The position numbers were made by a program, and so were the translations under genes. Below the pieces are notes generated by a model. That model made no database searches and was not told the origin of the DNA. It worked only from the letters and a program-made list of their open reading frames with translations. A DNA stretch of 64,000 nucleotides from Sphaerisporangium cinnabarinum. Lineage in GTDB: Bacteria; Actinomycetota; Actinomycetes; Actinomycetales; Cellulomonadaceae. The DNA is taken from contig QAPD01000022.1 in assembly GCA_003052455.1 (NCBI GenBank), forward strand, positions 62,001 to 126,000. Direction: 5' to 3'. Shown here one piece after another: positions 36,442-44,736 of this stretch (the stretch's first letter is position 1; every line of letters starts with the position of its first letter).

Positions 36442-36528
36442 GTCTCGGGCATCCAAACGCTTCAAACGGTTTTGTGGATGCCGTCTACGTTGCTGGGTCG
36501 GCCGATCGTCACCACTCGATCTTCGAAA

Positions 36529-37182
36529 CTAGGGCTCTAGGTACTGGACCGCAATCGACGAGATGTGGGCGCCCTCAAGCACTACGCGCTCATACGCTGG
36601 ATCGAGATTGACGGCCTTCTTCTTACCTGGATCGCGGCGGGCTAGGGGGCCAGCCAGCACGAGGGCGCGAGTTTCGGAGTCTGCCTCGGTCGAGTAGGCG
36701 CCGACCCAGCCCAGCCAGAGCGTCCCGTCGTCCATCGCAACTCTCACGAACGGCTCGTGCCCATCTGGGCACTGCTTGCGGAAGGCGATGAGCCACTCGG
36801 GGTCGGGAGTGAGGTTTGGCGTCTTGCCGTCGCCTGCGCGCCACATCTTCCACAGCTGGTCCGCCATGAACGCCAGGAAACACGCGAAGCTGGTCGCGAC
36901 ACCTGCGAGGACCAGAGCACGTGGAGCCATCTCAAGGCGATAGACGTCGTCCGTTGCGAACCGCACGTAGTCAAACCACAGCCGAGAGTGCAGCGACCAG
37001 GCGCTGATAGCGATGAGCGCCCCAATCGTCGAGAACACGATCGACGCAAGGGCGATTCGCCCGACCTCAGCGAACGCCGACTCGTGGGGTGAGACTCTCC
37101 AACGGCGGGCTCTCAGATCGAAGAGGAGCCCAGGTGCCGCAGCGAGAAGAAAGATGATGAGGCCTGTCCAGCCGTCGATCAT
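36529..37182 (-). CDS. DUF6338-like membrane protein
   Basis: 217 residues from ATG 37182. Helix 1 (GLIIFLLAAAPGLLFDLRARRW) is followed by SPHESAFAEVGRIALASIVFS, the family signature, then two more helices (IGALIAISAW and APRALVLAGVATSFACFLAFM). The C-terminal 100 residues are soluble and strand-rich (DGTLWLGWVGAYSTEADSETRALVLAGPLA). ATGA overlap with the 54-residue gene upstream shows the two are translated together. Family assignment is from memory of the signature; the function is unknown. Confidence 0.7.
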   Translation of the reverse strand: MIDGWTGLIIFLLAAAPGLLFDLRARRWRVSPHESAFAEVGRIALASIVFSTIGALIAISAWSLHSRLWFDYVRFATDDVYRLEMAPRALVLAGVATSFACFLAFMADQLWKMWRAGDGKTPNLTPDPEWLIAFRKQCPDGHEPFVRVAMDDGTLWLGWVGAYSTEADSETRALVLAGPLARRDPGKKKAVNLDPAYERVVLEGAHISSIAVQYLEP

Positions 37183-37343
37183 GCTTTGCCGGCGGGATCC
37201 TTCTTGGCGCCGTCGCCGGATCCCCCACCCTTGCCCTTCGCATCGATCACCTGGTCAACCGACTTTCGCTCCGTGGCAGCAGACCCCGTGAGCGAGTCTC
37301 TGCCGCTCCCCGGTTCGCTGATTCGACCCTTGTTCTCAACCAT
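37179..37343 (-). CDS. Small basic/Gly-rich protein paired with DUF6338-like gene
   Basis: 54 residues from ATG 37343, with its TGA overlapping the next ATG. The sequence is polar: MVENKGRISEPGSGRDS at the start, then ERKSVDQVIDAKGKGGGSGDG and a Lys-rich end. Probably disordered. The overlap and its own start spacing support it as a gene. In related loci a short polar protein often precedes the DUF6338 protein; that is a recollection, not tested here. Confidence 0.6.
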   Translation of the reverse strand: MVENKGRISEPGSGRDSLTGSAATERKSVDQVIDAKGKGGGSGDGAKKDPAGKA

Positions 37344-37399
37344 GGCTGGAGCCTAGTGGCTCGAGACGAGTACCGAGAAGGCTGCTGATCCATGTCCGG

Positions 37400-38047
37400 T
37401 CAAAAGGCCCACTCCCAGCCACCGCCCTGAACGTAGACCGGCCGGTACGCCACGACACCTGCACCCGCGGGAACGTCGAGGACGATCGTCCCGTTGGCGG
37501 ACTGTGCCGGCCCCATCGTCTGCGGGAGCTGCTCTGCGTCGCTCAGGCACATATAGGCGTTGCCGATCGGATCGTTGATCCGCATGTTGTTCGCGTCGAA
37601 CGCCTGGAAGTCGTGGAACGTCATCATGAAGTCACCCATCGTCGAGGAGTCCCACGCCGCAGTGGTGTTCACCTCGAACCGCAGCGCGACGAACTGCCCG
37701 TTCACCGGCGGCTCCGAGTACTCGCTCGTGCACTGGAAGTTCGGGACGATCTCCGTGACCTTGAAGTCGAGCGTCCACTCGTTCGTCGCCGGGTCCTGCA
37801 GGCCGCCGGTCTCGCCGATCTCCTTGACGATGTTGCCTCGCTCGTTCGTCTCCGGCTCGGCCGGAGTCGCTTCCTCGGTCTCCTCGACATCGACCTCTTC
37901 GGCGCTCGGTTCCTCGGAGCGCTCCTCGCTGGGAGTGCGAGTCCCAGCCAGCTCGGGCGGCTCTGACGACGAGGGGCTCGCCGCGGAGCACCCAGCGATG
38001 AGCGCCGCGACGAGAACAACGGCGGGGGCAAGCAAGCGAGTCTTCAT
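37400..38047 (-). CDS. Lipoprotein with DUF4352-like domain
   Basis: 215 residues from ATG 38047, with AAGGAA 6 bases upstream. Signal peptide MKTRLLAPAVVLVAALIAGC ends in a lipobox, so Cys20 should be lipidated and the protein anchored outside the membrane. A long acidic Ser/Glu/Pro linker covers about 22-75. The C-terminal domain (LDFKVTEIVPNFQC, then NGQFVALRFEVNTTAAWD and TIVLDVPAGAGVVAYRPV) has the Ig-like pattern of DUF4352 proteins. Two further Cys may pair. Cargo gene; surface role unknown. Confidence 0.8.
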   Translation of the reverse strand: MKTRLLAPAVVLVAALIAGCSAASPSSSEPPELAGTRTPSEERSEEPSAEEVDVEETEEATPAEPETNERGNIVKEIGETGGLQDPATNEWTLDFKVTEIVPNFQCTSEYSEPPVNGQFVALRFEVNTTAAWDSSTMGDFMMTFHDFQAFDANNMRINDPIGNAYMCLSDAEQLPQTMGPAQSANGTIVLDVPAGAGVVAYRPVYVQGGGWEWAF

Positions 38048-38173
38048 GGCAATTCCTTGAGATCGTTGGTGTACCAGACGTTCCGCTTCACGGTCCCACT
38101 TCAATCCGTACGGGTTACTCGTCCAGGGTGGGTGAAATGCGAGATTCACCCGTCGACGAGCGCCGGTGCGGTC

Positions 38174-38389
38174 CTACCTCGTCCGTCGCGACTTGGGCAT
38201 GACGCTGTCCCGGGCTTCATAGCTCTCGCGGAGGAAGTCGACCATGTTCGGCCACGCGTCGGGGTTCTCGCGGTAGAAGGCGTGACGCTCGGCATGCCAG
38301 GGGTACCAGTCGTCGATCGTTCGATCAGAGAACGTGCGCAGCCGCGCCGGCACCGGCGTGCTCCCCGTGGGCTCATGGCGGCGCCTCAT
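38174..38389 (-). CDS. Small phage-type protein downstream of the small terminase
   Basis: 71 residues from ATG 38389 (ATGA overlap with the gene upstream). Trp/Tyr-rich centre: TIDDWYPWHAERHAFYRENPDAW, ending in a basic tail. No known domain. Third gene of the terS cluster, where actinophages would normally place the large terminase. Confidence 0.55.
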   Translation of the reverse strand: MRRRHEPTGSTPVPARLRTFSDRTIDDWYPWHAERHAFYRENPDAWPNMVDFLRESYEARDSVMPKSRRTR

Positions 38390-38577
38390 ATCCACTCCAC
38401 CCGGAACATCCGGTAGTAGCCGTCGGGGTCCGGCGGAATCTTGACGCCGTGCGCGTGGCGCCAGTCTTGGCGTGCCCGCTGCCAGGTGGGCACGTCGGGC
38501 CAAAGATCCGGGTCGAAGATCAGCAGCTCGGGCGGCGGCTCGATCGTGGGCTCAGGCTCAGGCTGTCGGCGCCTCAT
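38386..38577 (-). CDS. Small phage-type protein next to terS
   Basis: 63 residues from ATG 38577, overlapping the terS stop as ATGA. PPPELLIFDPDLWPDVPTWQRARQDW resembles short proteins that follow small-terminase genes in actinobacterial phages. Acidic N-terminus, aromatic C-terminus. Function unknown. Confidence 0.6.
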   Translation of the reverse strand: MRRRQPEPEPTIEPPPELLIFDPDLWPDVPTWQRARQDWRHAHGVKIPPDPDGYYRMFRVEWI

Positions 38578-38924
38578 CGTCGACCCCGTCCCGCATAGAC
38601 GCCGCGGACAGGTCGAGCCGGCGGCGCATCCTCGTCGAGTCCGGGCACTCCGAGCGTGGCGAGGATGCGCGCCATCGCGAGACGGTGGGCACGAGCCTCG
38701 GCGACGCCCGGGTGAAGTCGCATCCCCTGGCTGCTCGTGATCATGATGCCGTCCTTCTCCACCGCAGCATCGAGCTCACGGATCCGGTCGCGAGTACGGC
38801 ACGCCTCCTCAAGCTGCGCAGCCTCGGCGGGCCCGAGCTCGAAGTCGGCGACGATCGCGTCCCACAGCTCGATGCCGGGCGCGCGAAGTCCTGCGGGGGT
38901 CGCTGGTGCTTGCGTAGTGGCCAT
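38574..38924 (-). CDS. Small terminase subunit, P27 type
   Basis: 116 residues from ATG 38924, fixed by AAGGAGG 7 bases upstream. GIELWDAIVADFELGPAEAAQLEEACRTRDRIRELDAAVEKDG and LHPGVAEARAHRLAMARIL follow the P27-family pattern of actinophage small terminases: helical core then a helix that binds the large subunit. Small terminases recognise packaging sites. No large terminase gene is present in the element, a pattern known from phage-inducible islands that redirect a helper phage's packaging. First gene of a three-gene overlapping cluster. Confidence 0.7.
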   Translation of the reverse strand: MATTQAPATPAGLRAPGIELWDAIVADFELGPAEAAQLEEACRTRDRIRELDAAVEKDGIMITSSQGMRLHPGVAEARAHRLAMARILATLGVPGLDEDAPPARPVRGVYAGRGRR

Positions 38925-39036
38925 AGCGGGGCCTCCTTGGGCCGGATCGAAGGGCTCAACGTTTGGGTGACCGGGCGAGATTTCGCTAACTACCTGGCTG
39001 CGAACCCCTTCTTTGGCCAGGGCCACCCCCCGGGGG

Positions 39037-39225
39037 TCATCGGGTCAGGTGTCGTCGTAGGGCTTGCGCCGCGGTCTGCTTGTCGGGTGGGTTGCGGGTG
39101 GCTCTGAGGCGTTCCATGGCCGTGGTGTACCCGGTCTCGGCCCGTCGCGCCTGGCGCTTGCGGGTGGCGTCGGCGAGGGCTTCGAGCGCGGCGCTGGTGC
39201 GGTGCGAGTGGGTCTCATCGTTCAC
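39037..39225 (-). CDS. Small basic helical protein
   Basis: 62 residues from GTG 39225 (GTGA overlap with the SEC-C gene; GGAAGGAC upstream). Helical and basic: SAALEALADATRKRQARRAETG and a tail rich in Arg. No known domain. Last gene of the tape-measure cluster; 112 bases separate it from terS. Confidence 0.5.
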   Translation of the reverse strand: MNDETHSHRTSAALEALADATRKRQARRAETGYTTAMERLRATRNPPDKQTAAQALRRHLTR

Positions 39226-40127
39226 GGTGCGTCCTTCCGGTGGGCAGTGAGGAGGACGTTGTCGAGCGGGAGGGCGCAGCAGTTGCCCATGGTCTTGTCG
39301 CTGCCGCACCAGCACGGGTCGTCGATGTAGGTCTGGATGCAGCAGTCGCGGTAGGTCTTGCCGGATCCGCAGGCGCAGTCCTGGATCTGGCCGCGGGGGT
39401 GCATGGTGCCGGCGACGGCGGCCTGGAACTCGGGCCGGTTCACCCGGTCGTCGAAGGTGTGGACCACGGACTGCTCGACCTTGCCGCGGTGCAGGACGGT
39501 GCGCTGCAGCTTCCCGCCGAGGAGCACCTTCATGTGGGTGGACTGGTCTGCGCATGCGCGGTCGAGCCGGGCGCGCATCGCGAGTCTGACCCACTCCTCG
39601 GTGGTGGTCGGTGGGAGCGTGGCGGGGAACCCGGCGAACGCTTCGAGCGTGGCGAGGCCACCGTCGCCGGTGAGTCGCTCGGCCATACCTGCGAGCTCCA
39701 TGTCGCTGGGGAGGATCCCGATCGGTGCGGGGTAGACGAACAGGCCGACGACGGGGCGAGGCTCGAAGCCGAACCGGGAGGAGAACGTGGTCGCGGTGAA
39801 CGCTGCTGCACGGTGGGACCACCCGACATGCACGAGCGTGACTTCCTCGCGATCGCCGAGGGTGGGCAGGCTCGCCCACATCTGCCGCGCGAGATCAGGG
39901 GTGACGTCGTTGAACTCGTCCAGGGTCGTGGCGTTGGTCAGGCCGGCCATGCGCTTCCACGTGACACCGACCTCATGGTCACCGAGGGTGGCGATCGCCA
40001 TGTCGAGGTGCAGGATCGGTTCGACCTTGGTCGTGGTGTCGATCACGCGCGCGGTGCGGGAGTAGTTCCAGGTGTCGGAGAACAGCTCCGCGTGGTCGCT
40101 GTGTGCGGCGAGGGCGAGGAAGCTCAT
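39222..40127 (-). CDS. Protein with two C-terminal SEC-C-like zinc motifs
   Basis: 301 residues from ATG 40127 (ATGA overlap with the tape-measure-like gene). The C-terminus carries two CxC(x)nCC motifs: CACGSGKTYRDCC and CWCGSDKTMGNCC, both typical of SEC-C zinc binding. The first 230 residues show a mixed fold beginning FLALAAHSDHAELFSDTWNYSR, without a recognised domain. SEC-C motifs contact nucleic acid or the SecB/ribosome system. The place in a phage-type operon suggests a DNA- or protein-binding accessory role. Not a standard structural gene. Confidence 0.7.
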   Translation of the reverse strand: MSFLALAAHSDHAELFSDTWNYSRTARVIDTTTKVEPILHLDMAIATLGDHEVGVTWKRMAGLTNATTLDEFNDVTPDLARQMWASLPTLGDREEVTLVHVGWSHRAAAFTATTFSSRFGFEPRPVVGLFVYPAPIGILPSDMELAGMAERLTGDGGLATLEAFAGFPATLPPTTTEEWVRLAMRARLDRACADQSTHMKVLLGGKLQRTVLHRGKVEQSVVHTFDDRVNRPEFQAAVAGTMHPRGQIQDCACGSGKTYRDCCIQTYIDDPCWCGSDKTMGNCCALPLDNVLLTAHRKDAP

Positions 40128-41845
40128 GTGCTGGCTCCGATCGTGAGAGGGGCGGTCGCGCACGGAGGGCCGGGGATGGTTCCGCCGGCAGCCATGCGCA
40201 TCGAGTTGAACCCGACCCGCGTCACCTGCTCGCCTGCCGCGTTGTACTGCACGGTCACGTTCACGCGCCGCCCGTCCAGGAGGTCGAGTTGCTGGTTCAC
40301 GTACCGGATGCCAGACACGGCGTCGCCGGTGTTCGCGTAGATGTCGGTCCCCCGGGACAGCGGGATGGATAGGACTTCGTCGACGAGGGCCTCGACCTCT
40401 GACGTGGTGTACCCCGCGGCCGTCGCGCTATCGATCAGGCGCTGGCGCCCGTCCCGGAGGACGGCGTTTGCCTGCTCCTGCGAGTCCGTCTGCTCGAGCG
40501 TGGCGTCGTATAGCGCCTGCGGGTCGTCGGTCAGGCCGAGGATCGTGCGCTGGTTGTCACGGCCCATCTGGTCCCCGGTGGACAGGCTGTTGTTCCAGCC
40601 GTTCTGCTTGTCCGTCAGTGACGCGATGCCATCCTCGAAGCTGAGGGTCGCCTCGATCGTGGACTGCCGCAGGTCGTTCATGTCCCGCAGTGCGTCGTTC
40701 ACCCGGTCGAGCGCATCCGCCTGGCGCAGCTGCTCCTCCGTCAGGCCAGTCTCGGCCTCGCGCAACTGATACGAGACCTCTTCCGCGTCCCGCATGGTGT
40801 TGGCCTGGGACTGCAGGACCTCGATCGTGCGGCTGCGGGCCTGGTACTCGTCGGCCAGCTTGTCCGCGACGGGGGCGTCCAGGAGGGGGTCGAGGGCCCG
40901 GTACTGCTCGTCGAGCGCTTCGTTCTGCTCGCGGAGGATGTCGATGTGCTTCTCGAGGTTGGAGAAGTCGCCGGATCCCACCGCGGCGTACAGGTCGCCC
41001 AGGGTGACGGTCGTCCCTTCGAGCCCGGTCTGGATGTCGTCGAGGTTCGTCTTGGCCTCGGCCTGCCAAAGCTCCCAGGACGAGCGGACGTCGGTGACCT
41101 TGGTCAGCATCTCGTCGAACTTCTCGATGAGGCCCGACCGGTCGAACCCGACGCCGGCCTCCTTGAACTCGAGTGCCAGTTCCCCTGACTCTTCCTTGGC
41201 GTCGTTCACGAGGTCCGCGACGTCCTCCAGCCTGGTGAACAGGATCCCCAGGCCGGCGGCGGCGGTCCCGGCCGCGGAACCGATGGGGCCGAAGCCGGCG
41301 AACGCGTTGGCGGCGATCTCCTGGACGGTGTCTGACACGTCGTCGAAGCCACCGGAGAACGAGGCTGCGGCTTCGCGGCCGGACTGACCGGCCTCGTCCT
41401 TGAACCCGTCCACTCCCTTGGATGCGCGGTCCGTGTCCGCGTGGACCTCTGCTTCGACGTCGAGGTCGTCGATGTCCTGCAGCGTGTCGTAGACCTTCGC
41501 TGCCCGGTCCAGTGCCTCGTTCGCGTCGGCCTGGATCTCGGCCTCGGCCCGCTTCCGGTCGACGTCCTCAAGTTCGTCCGCAAGCTTCTCGAGATCGGCC
41601 ATGGCGTCGAGCGCGTCCACGACAACCTGAGGCTCGATATCTTCGCGGCCCACGGACTTGAGGAGATCCTGGACGTCCTTGAGCTTCTTGTCGGCCTCGC
41701 CCGTGTCGGCCCCGACCTCGAGCACCGCAGGGGCCTTCGTGACGGCCTCGGCCTCACCCTTGACGCGCTTGACTGCGGCGTCGACCTCGTCAGTGTTCGC
41801 GGTGAAGGTCGTCTGCAGCGTCGCGACATTGAACGTGGTGGCCAT
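40124..41845 (-). CDS. Tape-measure-like protein, apparently short at its C-terminus
   Basis: 573 residues from ATG 41845. The N-terminal 190 residues contain repeated acidic/basic helices (KRVKGEAEAVTKAPAVLEV, then EDIEPQVVVDALDAM, EAEIQADANEALDRAA, VEAEVHADTDRASKG) followed by a Gly/Ala-rich hydrophobic segment (AANAFAGFGPIGSAAGTAAAGLGILF), as in tape-measure proteins. Long coiled coils cover about 240-450. The end reads MAAGGTIPGP and then 13 atypical residues, where phage homologues normally go on for further domains. Either a truncated tape measure or a satellite-specific version. Host phage tail genes are absent. Confidence 0.6.
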   Translation of the reverse strand: MATTFNVATLQTTFTANTDEVDAAVKRVKGEAEAVTKAPAVLEVGADTGEADKKLKDVQDLLKSVGREDIEPQVVVDALDAMADLEKLADELEDVDRKRAEAEIQADANEALDRAAKVYDTLQDIDDLDVEAEVHADTDRASKGVDGFKDEAGQSGREAAASFSGGFDDVSDTVQEIAANAFAGFGPIGSAAGTAAAGLGILFTRLEDVADLVNDAKEESGELALEFKEAGVGFDRSGLIEKFDEMLTKVTDVRSSWELWQAEAKTNLDDIQTGLEGTTVTLGDLYAAVGSGDFSNLEKHIDILREQNEALDEQYRALDPLLDAPVADKLADEYQARSRTIEVLQSQANTMRDAEEVSYQLREAETGLTEEQLRQADALDRVNDALRDMNDLRQSTIEATLSFEDGIASLTDKQNGWNNSLSTGDQMGRDNQRTILGLTDDPQALYDATLEQTDSQEQANAVLRDGRQRLIDSATAAGYTTSEVEALVDEVLSIPLSRGTDIYANTGDAVSGIRYVNQQLDLLDGRRVNVTVQYNAAGEQVTRVGFNSMRMAAGGTIPGPPCATAPLTIGAST

Positions 41846-41846
41846 G

Positions 41847-42440
41847 TCAGCGCCTCGTCAGCTCGGAGGGGCGGATCTTGCCGAGGCGGACCCTCCACTC
41901 GAGCTTGCCCGCGGACGACTGGCGCCCGACGGCGAGCATCGCGCGGTCGACGTCGAGCTTGAGGTCTGGGCGCACGCGGACGAACTCCTCGACGCCGTAC
42001 GTCTTGCCGATCTCGGCGGCACGTGCGGCGACGGCCCGGGCGAGGACCTCGTCGCCGCTGCGGGTCGCACGCCCGAGCAGCGTCTCGAGCTCGTCCTCGT
42101 CCCGGATCTTCGCGACGCGGTCCTGGGCGTCGCGCAGCGAGATCGTGAGCGACGCGGGGTCGCCGGGCAGTCCCGTGGTCCCGAACGCTCTCCCGACCGC
42201 GCTGCGGTCGACCTCGCCGGCGCTGGACGCGAGCTGGGCCAGGTCGTTGTCGAGCGACGCCTTGCGCCGGTCGTAGGCCTCGGACAGCAGCCGCCGCCGA
42301 GCGTCCTCGGTGTAGTCCTCCTGGCTGCGGATGTCCTCGTACTCGCGCGTCGCGCTGGTGGCGTGCTTGTCGAGCGTGGTGCGCAACTCGTCCGCGCCGC
42401 CCGCTGCGACGATCTTCTCGATCGCCTGGTTCGTGTCCAT
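41847..42440 (-). CDS. Phage-type helical protein, possible scaffold
   Basis: 197 residues from ATG 42440, set by AGGAGG 4 bases upstream. Mostly helical: TNQAIEKIVAAGGADELRTTLDKHA, RSQEDYTEDARRRLLSEAYDRRKASLDNDL, then DELETLLGRATRSGDEVLARAVAARAAE. No known motif. It stops one base before the tape-measure-like start, so the two are coupled. The pattern recalls head-assembly or scaffolding proteins of actinophages, but this is only a resemblance. Confidence 0.55.
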   Translation of the reverse strand: MDTNQAIEKIVAAGGADELRTTLDKHATSATREYEDIRSQEDYTEDARRRLLSEAYDRRKASLDNDLAQLASSAGEVDRSAVGRAFGTTGLPGDPASLTISLRDAQDRVAKIRDEDELETLLGRATRSGDEVLARAVAARAAEIGKTYGVEEFVRVRPDLKLDVDRAMLAVGRQSSAGKLEWRVRLGKIRPSELTRR

Positions 42441-42451
42441 CGGTCCTCCTG

Positions 42452-42655
42452 TCACGCCCCCCTCGCGGCCCGAAAGTGCTCCAAATTCGCGCGGCTGACC
42501 CGGTACCTGCCTCCGGGCTTCTCTGCTTCGAGTCGTCCCTCGCAGATCGCGAGTCGGACTCCTCGGTCAGTCATGCCCAGCAGCTCGGCGGCCTGGCCCG
42601 TGCTCAACCACTGACCTCGACTCTCGCGGCACTTCCGGTTCTGGCTCGACCTCAC
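42452..42655 (-). CDS. Helix-turn-helix DNA-binding protein (excisionase/MerR-like)
   Basis: 67 residues from GTG 42655; TTG 42607 is a possible shorter start. The HTH reads WLSTGQAAELLGMTDRGVRLAICEGRLEAEKPGGRYRVSRANLEHF, a helix-turn-helix followed by the RY-rich wing of excisionase-type proteins. It ends 11 bases before the next gene. Its start lies on a CACTTCCG palindrome, so it probably binds its own promoter region. It could regulate or help excise the element. Confidence 0.7.
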   Translation of the reverse strand: MRSSQNRKCRESRGQWLSTGQAAELLGMTDRGVRLAICEGRLEAEKPGGRYRVSRANLEHFRAARGA

Positions 42656-42857
42656 TTCCGGTGGCGGAAGTGAGCCAGGCCAGACCCGCGACTCGGAGTG
42701 CCACGAGTACGTCGTCCACCTCGGGGTCCAGCCCACGTGCCCGAACACGAAGTGAGCTCAGCCGAGCATGGGTGTCGAGCCAGGCCGCGACGCGGGCGGG
42801 AACGACGACAGCGGGCCCGCTGACCCCAATGACGTGCCTGGATGCGCGTGCGGCCAT
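42567..42857 (-). CDS. Phage-type hypothetical protein
   Basis: 96 residues from ATG 42857. The N-terminal part RHVIGVSGPAVVVPARVAAWLDTHARLSSLRVRARGLDPEVDDVL is like short proteins found before excisionase-type HTH genes in actinophages. The C-terminal 30 residues share DNA with the start of the HTH gene, so either the HTH protein starts later or this tail is short. Divergent from the membrane protein at 42886. Function unknown. Confidence 0.55.
   Translation of the reverse strand: MAARASRHVIGVSGPAVVVPARVAAWLDTHARLSSLRVRARGLDPEVDDVLVALRVAGLAWLTSATGSEVEPEPEVPRESRSVVEHGPGRRAAGHD
42630..42674. promoter_or_regulatory. Triple CACTTCCG site at the HTH gene start
   Basis: CACTTCCGGT occurs at 42630-42639 and 42653-42662, 23 bases apart, and the second copy forms a perfect dyad with CGGAAGTGAG (CTCACTTCCG at 42651-42660, GTGG, then 42665-42674). 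Three copies of the octamer near the start of a DNA-binding protein suggest an operator. Confidence 0.6.
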
Positions 42858-42885
42858 GTCAGCGCCTCCCGCTAGGTTCCACGCC

Positions 42886-43308
42886 ATGGATTTCAACTGG
42901 GACGTTGCCCTCAAGGCTGTGGGCGTCCTTCTTCCGGTGATCGTGCCGCTCGTGTTGGCCTCGCTTCGGACAAGCCCTCTCGACCGGCGACTCGATCACG
43001 ACGTTGAGCGGGTGGCGAAGTTGCCGGAGTCGGAAGCCCGCACCCTGATCCTTGAGAGAATCCGCCGGACGGTGGAGGCCCAATCGGCCGAGCCAGAAGG
43101 TCGCCGAGACACCCCCATGCTGGTCGTGTCGGTGATTCTGACCGGAGCGCTCGGATGGCTCACGGTGTGGCTCGTCGCGAATGGCGCGTGGTGGAGCTAC
43201 ACCCTCGCGGCCGTCGCGGCCCTCCTGTGCCTGCTCTTCGTCTACGGGATCTTCGAGACTGCTCAGAAGGTTCCCCGCGACGAGAAGGGTCGTCGCATCA
43301 AGATGTGA
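42886..43308 (+). CDS. Small membrane protein
   Basis: 140 residues from ATG 42886. Helix 1 is VALKAVGVLLPVIVPLVLASL, then a soluble acidic segment (HDVERVAKLPESEARTLILERIRRTV), then two helices (MLVVSVILTGALGWLTVWLVA and YTLAAVAALLCLLFVYGIFE) and a Lys/Arg tail. TAGGTT at 42873-42878 lies 7 bases before the ATG, consistent with a leaderless message. It is the only plus-strand gene in the right two thirds of the element. Possible superinfection or defence gene, no direct evidence. Confidence 0.65.
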   Translation: MDFNWDVALKAVGVLLPVIVPLVLASLRTSPLDRRLDHDVERVAKLPESEARTLILERIRRTVEAQSAEPEGRRDTPMLVVSVILTGALGWLTVWLVANGAWWSYTLAAVAALLCLLFVYGIFETAQKVPRDEKGRRIKM

Positions 43309-43597
43309 TGGCATCGCTGCCACCTCCCGCCCTCACGAGCCGTACCGCGCCGCACTCGGAGCATCGGCAGATGTGCCATCCGCGCAACGGGGACGGCTCG
43401 CTAGTCCAGCCCGGGATGCGGCACCCGTACCGGTGGCGGGTGCCGTGCTGGTCGACAGTCTCGGGACGGCTCGTCGTTGTGGTCATCGGGGGGTCTCCGT
43501 CGTTCGTCGCGGTGAGTTCGTCGAGGCGCGCGAGGATGCGCCGGGTGATCGCGAGCAGGTCGGCAAGAATGGGTTGGGTGGTCGTCTCGGCGGTCAT
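43298..43597 (-). CDS. Phage-type protein with Cys/His cluster
   Basis: 99 residues from ATG 43597, overlapping the DUF3631 stop as ATGA. The first half is helical (LADLLAITRRILARLDELTA); the second contains HRYGCRIPGW and HICRCSECGAVRL, giving a Cys/His set fit for one zinc. Overlaps the convergent membrane-protein gene by 11 bases. Function unknown. Confidence 0.55.
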   Translation of the reverse strand: MTAETTTQPILADLLAITRRILARLDELTATNDGDPPMTTTTSRPETVDQHGTRHRYGCRIPGWTSEPSPLRGWHICRCSECGAVRLVRAGGGSDAITS

Positions 43598-43603
43598 GAG
43601 TCA

Positions 43604-43659
43604 CCACCGGTTCCACCGGCTCCACCGGCTCCACCGGTTCGAGTGGGTAGGGGTACCCC
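43604..43659. repeat. Left iteron-like array: four 9-bp repeats plus GGGGTACCCC
   Basis: CCACCGGTT, CCACCGGCT, CCACCGGCT, CCACCGGTT in tandem (43604-43639), then GGGGTACCCC at 43650-43659. It encodes the Gly-rich C-terminus of the DUF3631 protein (GGAGGAGG). The same arrangement occurs inverted at 44737-44786. Confidence 0.7.
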
Positions 43660-44736
43660 CATCCGGCGCCAGACCGGTGTGAGGTCCCTGACCTGGTAGC
43701 CGCGGGGACCGACGCCACCGGGTCGGTCGGAGTTCACCTTGAAGCTCGTGACGAGCATCCGGCCCATGCGCTGGGCGGTGAGCGCCTTGCCGTAGGCGGA
43801 CTCGCGCCCCCAGATCTCGGCGTTGCTCAGGACGAGAGTGGAGAGGATCTGCTCGGTGGCCCAGAAGGGTCGGTCCTCGGGCCAGTAGGCCGCGAGATCT
43901 CGCAGGAGGGTGACTGCGGGCGGGATGCGTTCCATGCCGTCGGCCCGGTCTGCCACCGCCTCGGCGAGGTCGCGGTGGATCAGTTCCTCGCACACAGACG
44001 GCCAGCGTCCGCCGGCCGCTTCGGCGACTCGACGGAGTGGGTTCCATCGTTCCTTCGTTCGACCAATGCACCCCGCGGGGAGCTCGGGCCGCACGGTGCG
44101 CACGACGTCGCGCACCTGCTCGGCCCAGATTGCCAGGGCCTCACCAAGGTCGATCGCGTCCGGCTCGATCTCCTCCCAGTCCGACGTCTCCACTCGACCT
44201 TCGAGGTCGGGAAGGAGCAGGACTCGGATGGTCCGGGACCGAGTGTCATCCGGGAGGGTCGGAGAGTTGCCCGCCATCGCGATCGGCGAGTACGTGGGCA
44301 TCTCCTTCACGTCCCACCCGTCCCGAGTGGGGACGAGCACTGGGCGGGTCGCCCCGCGCTTGTACCCGGCGTTGATGATCGCGAGGAGGTCTTCGACCCC
44401 GTCCTTCTTCGGGTTGAGGTTCCGGTCGACCTCGTCTATCAGGACTGTCCGCAACTCCTTGTCGAGGAGACGCGAGAGCATCGCCGGGCTCGACAGTGAA
44501 GCCGCCTGGATCGGCCGCAGGCACAGTCGCTGCAGGTGCTCGAGGGCGGTGGTCTTCCCGGACCCGGGGACCGGTGAGTCAAGCACGAGACGAGGCGTCG
44601 TGTACGTCTGCTCGCACAGGTGTGTGTGCGCGGCCCAGAGGATCAGGAGGTCGATGTCTGCGTCGTGCATCGTGCACACGAACCGCGCGAGCCAGGCGCG
44701 GACCCGGTCCAGCACCGCTTCTCCGGTTCCGGTCTG

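Noticed and set aside
43604-43639. 9-bp repeats as a CRISPR or VNTR outside genes
   Set aside because: They are too short, have no spacers and lie in the coding end of the DUF3631 gene; treated as iteron-like instead.
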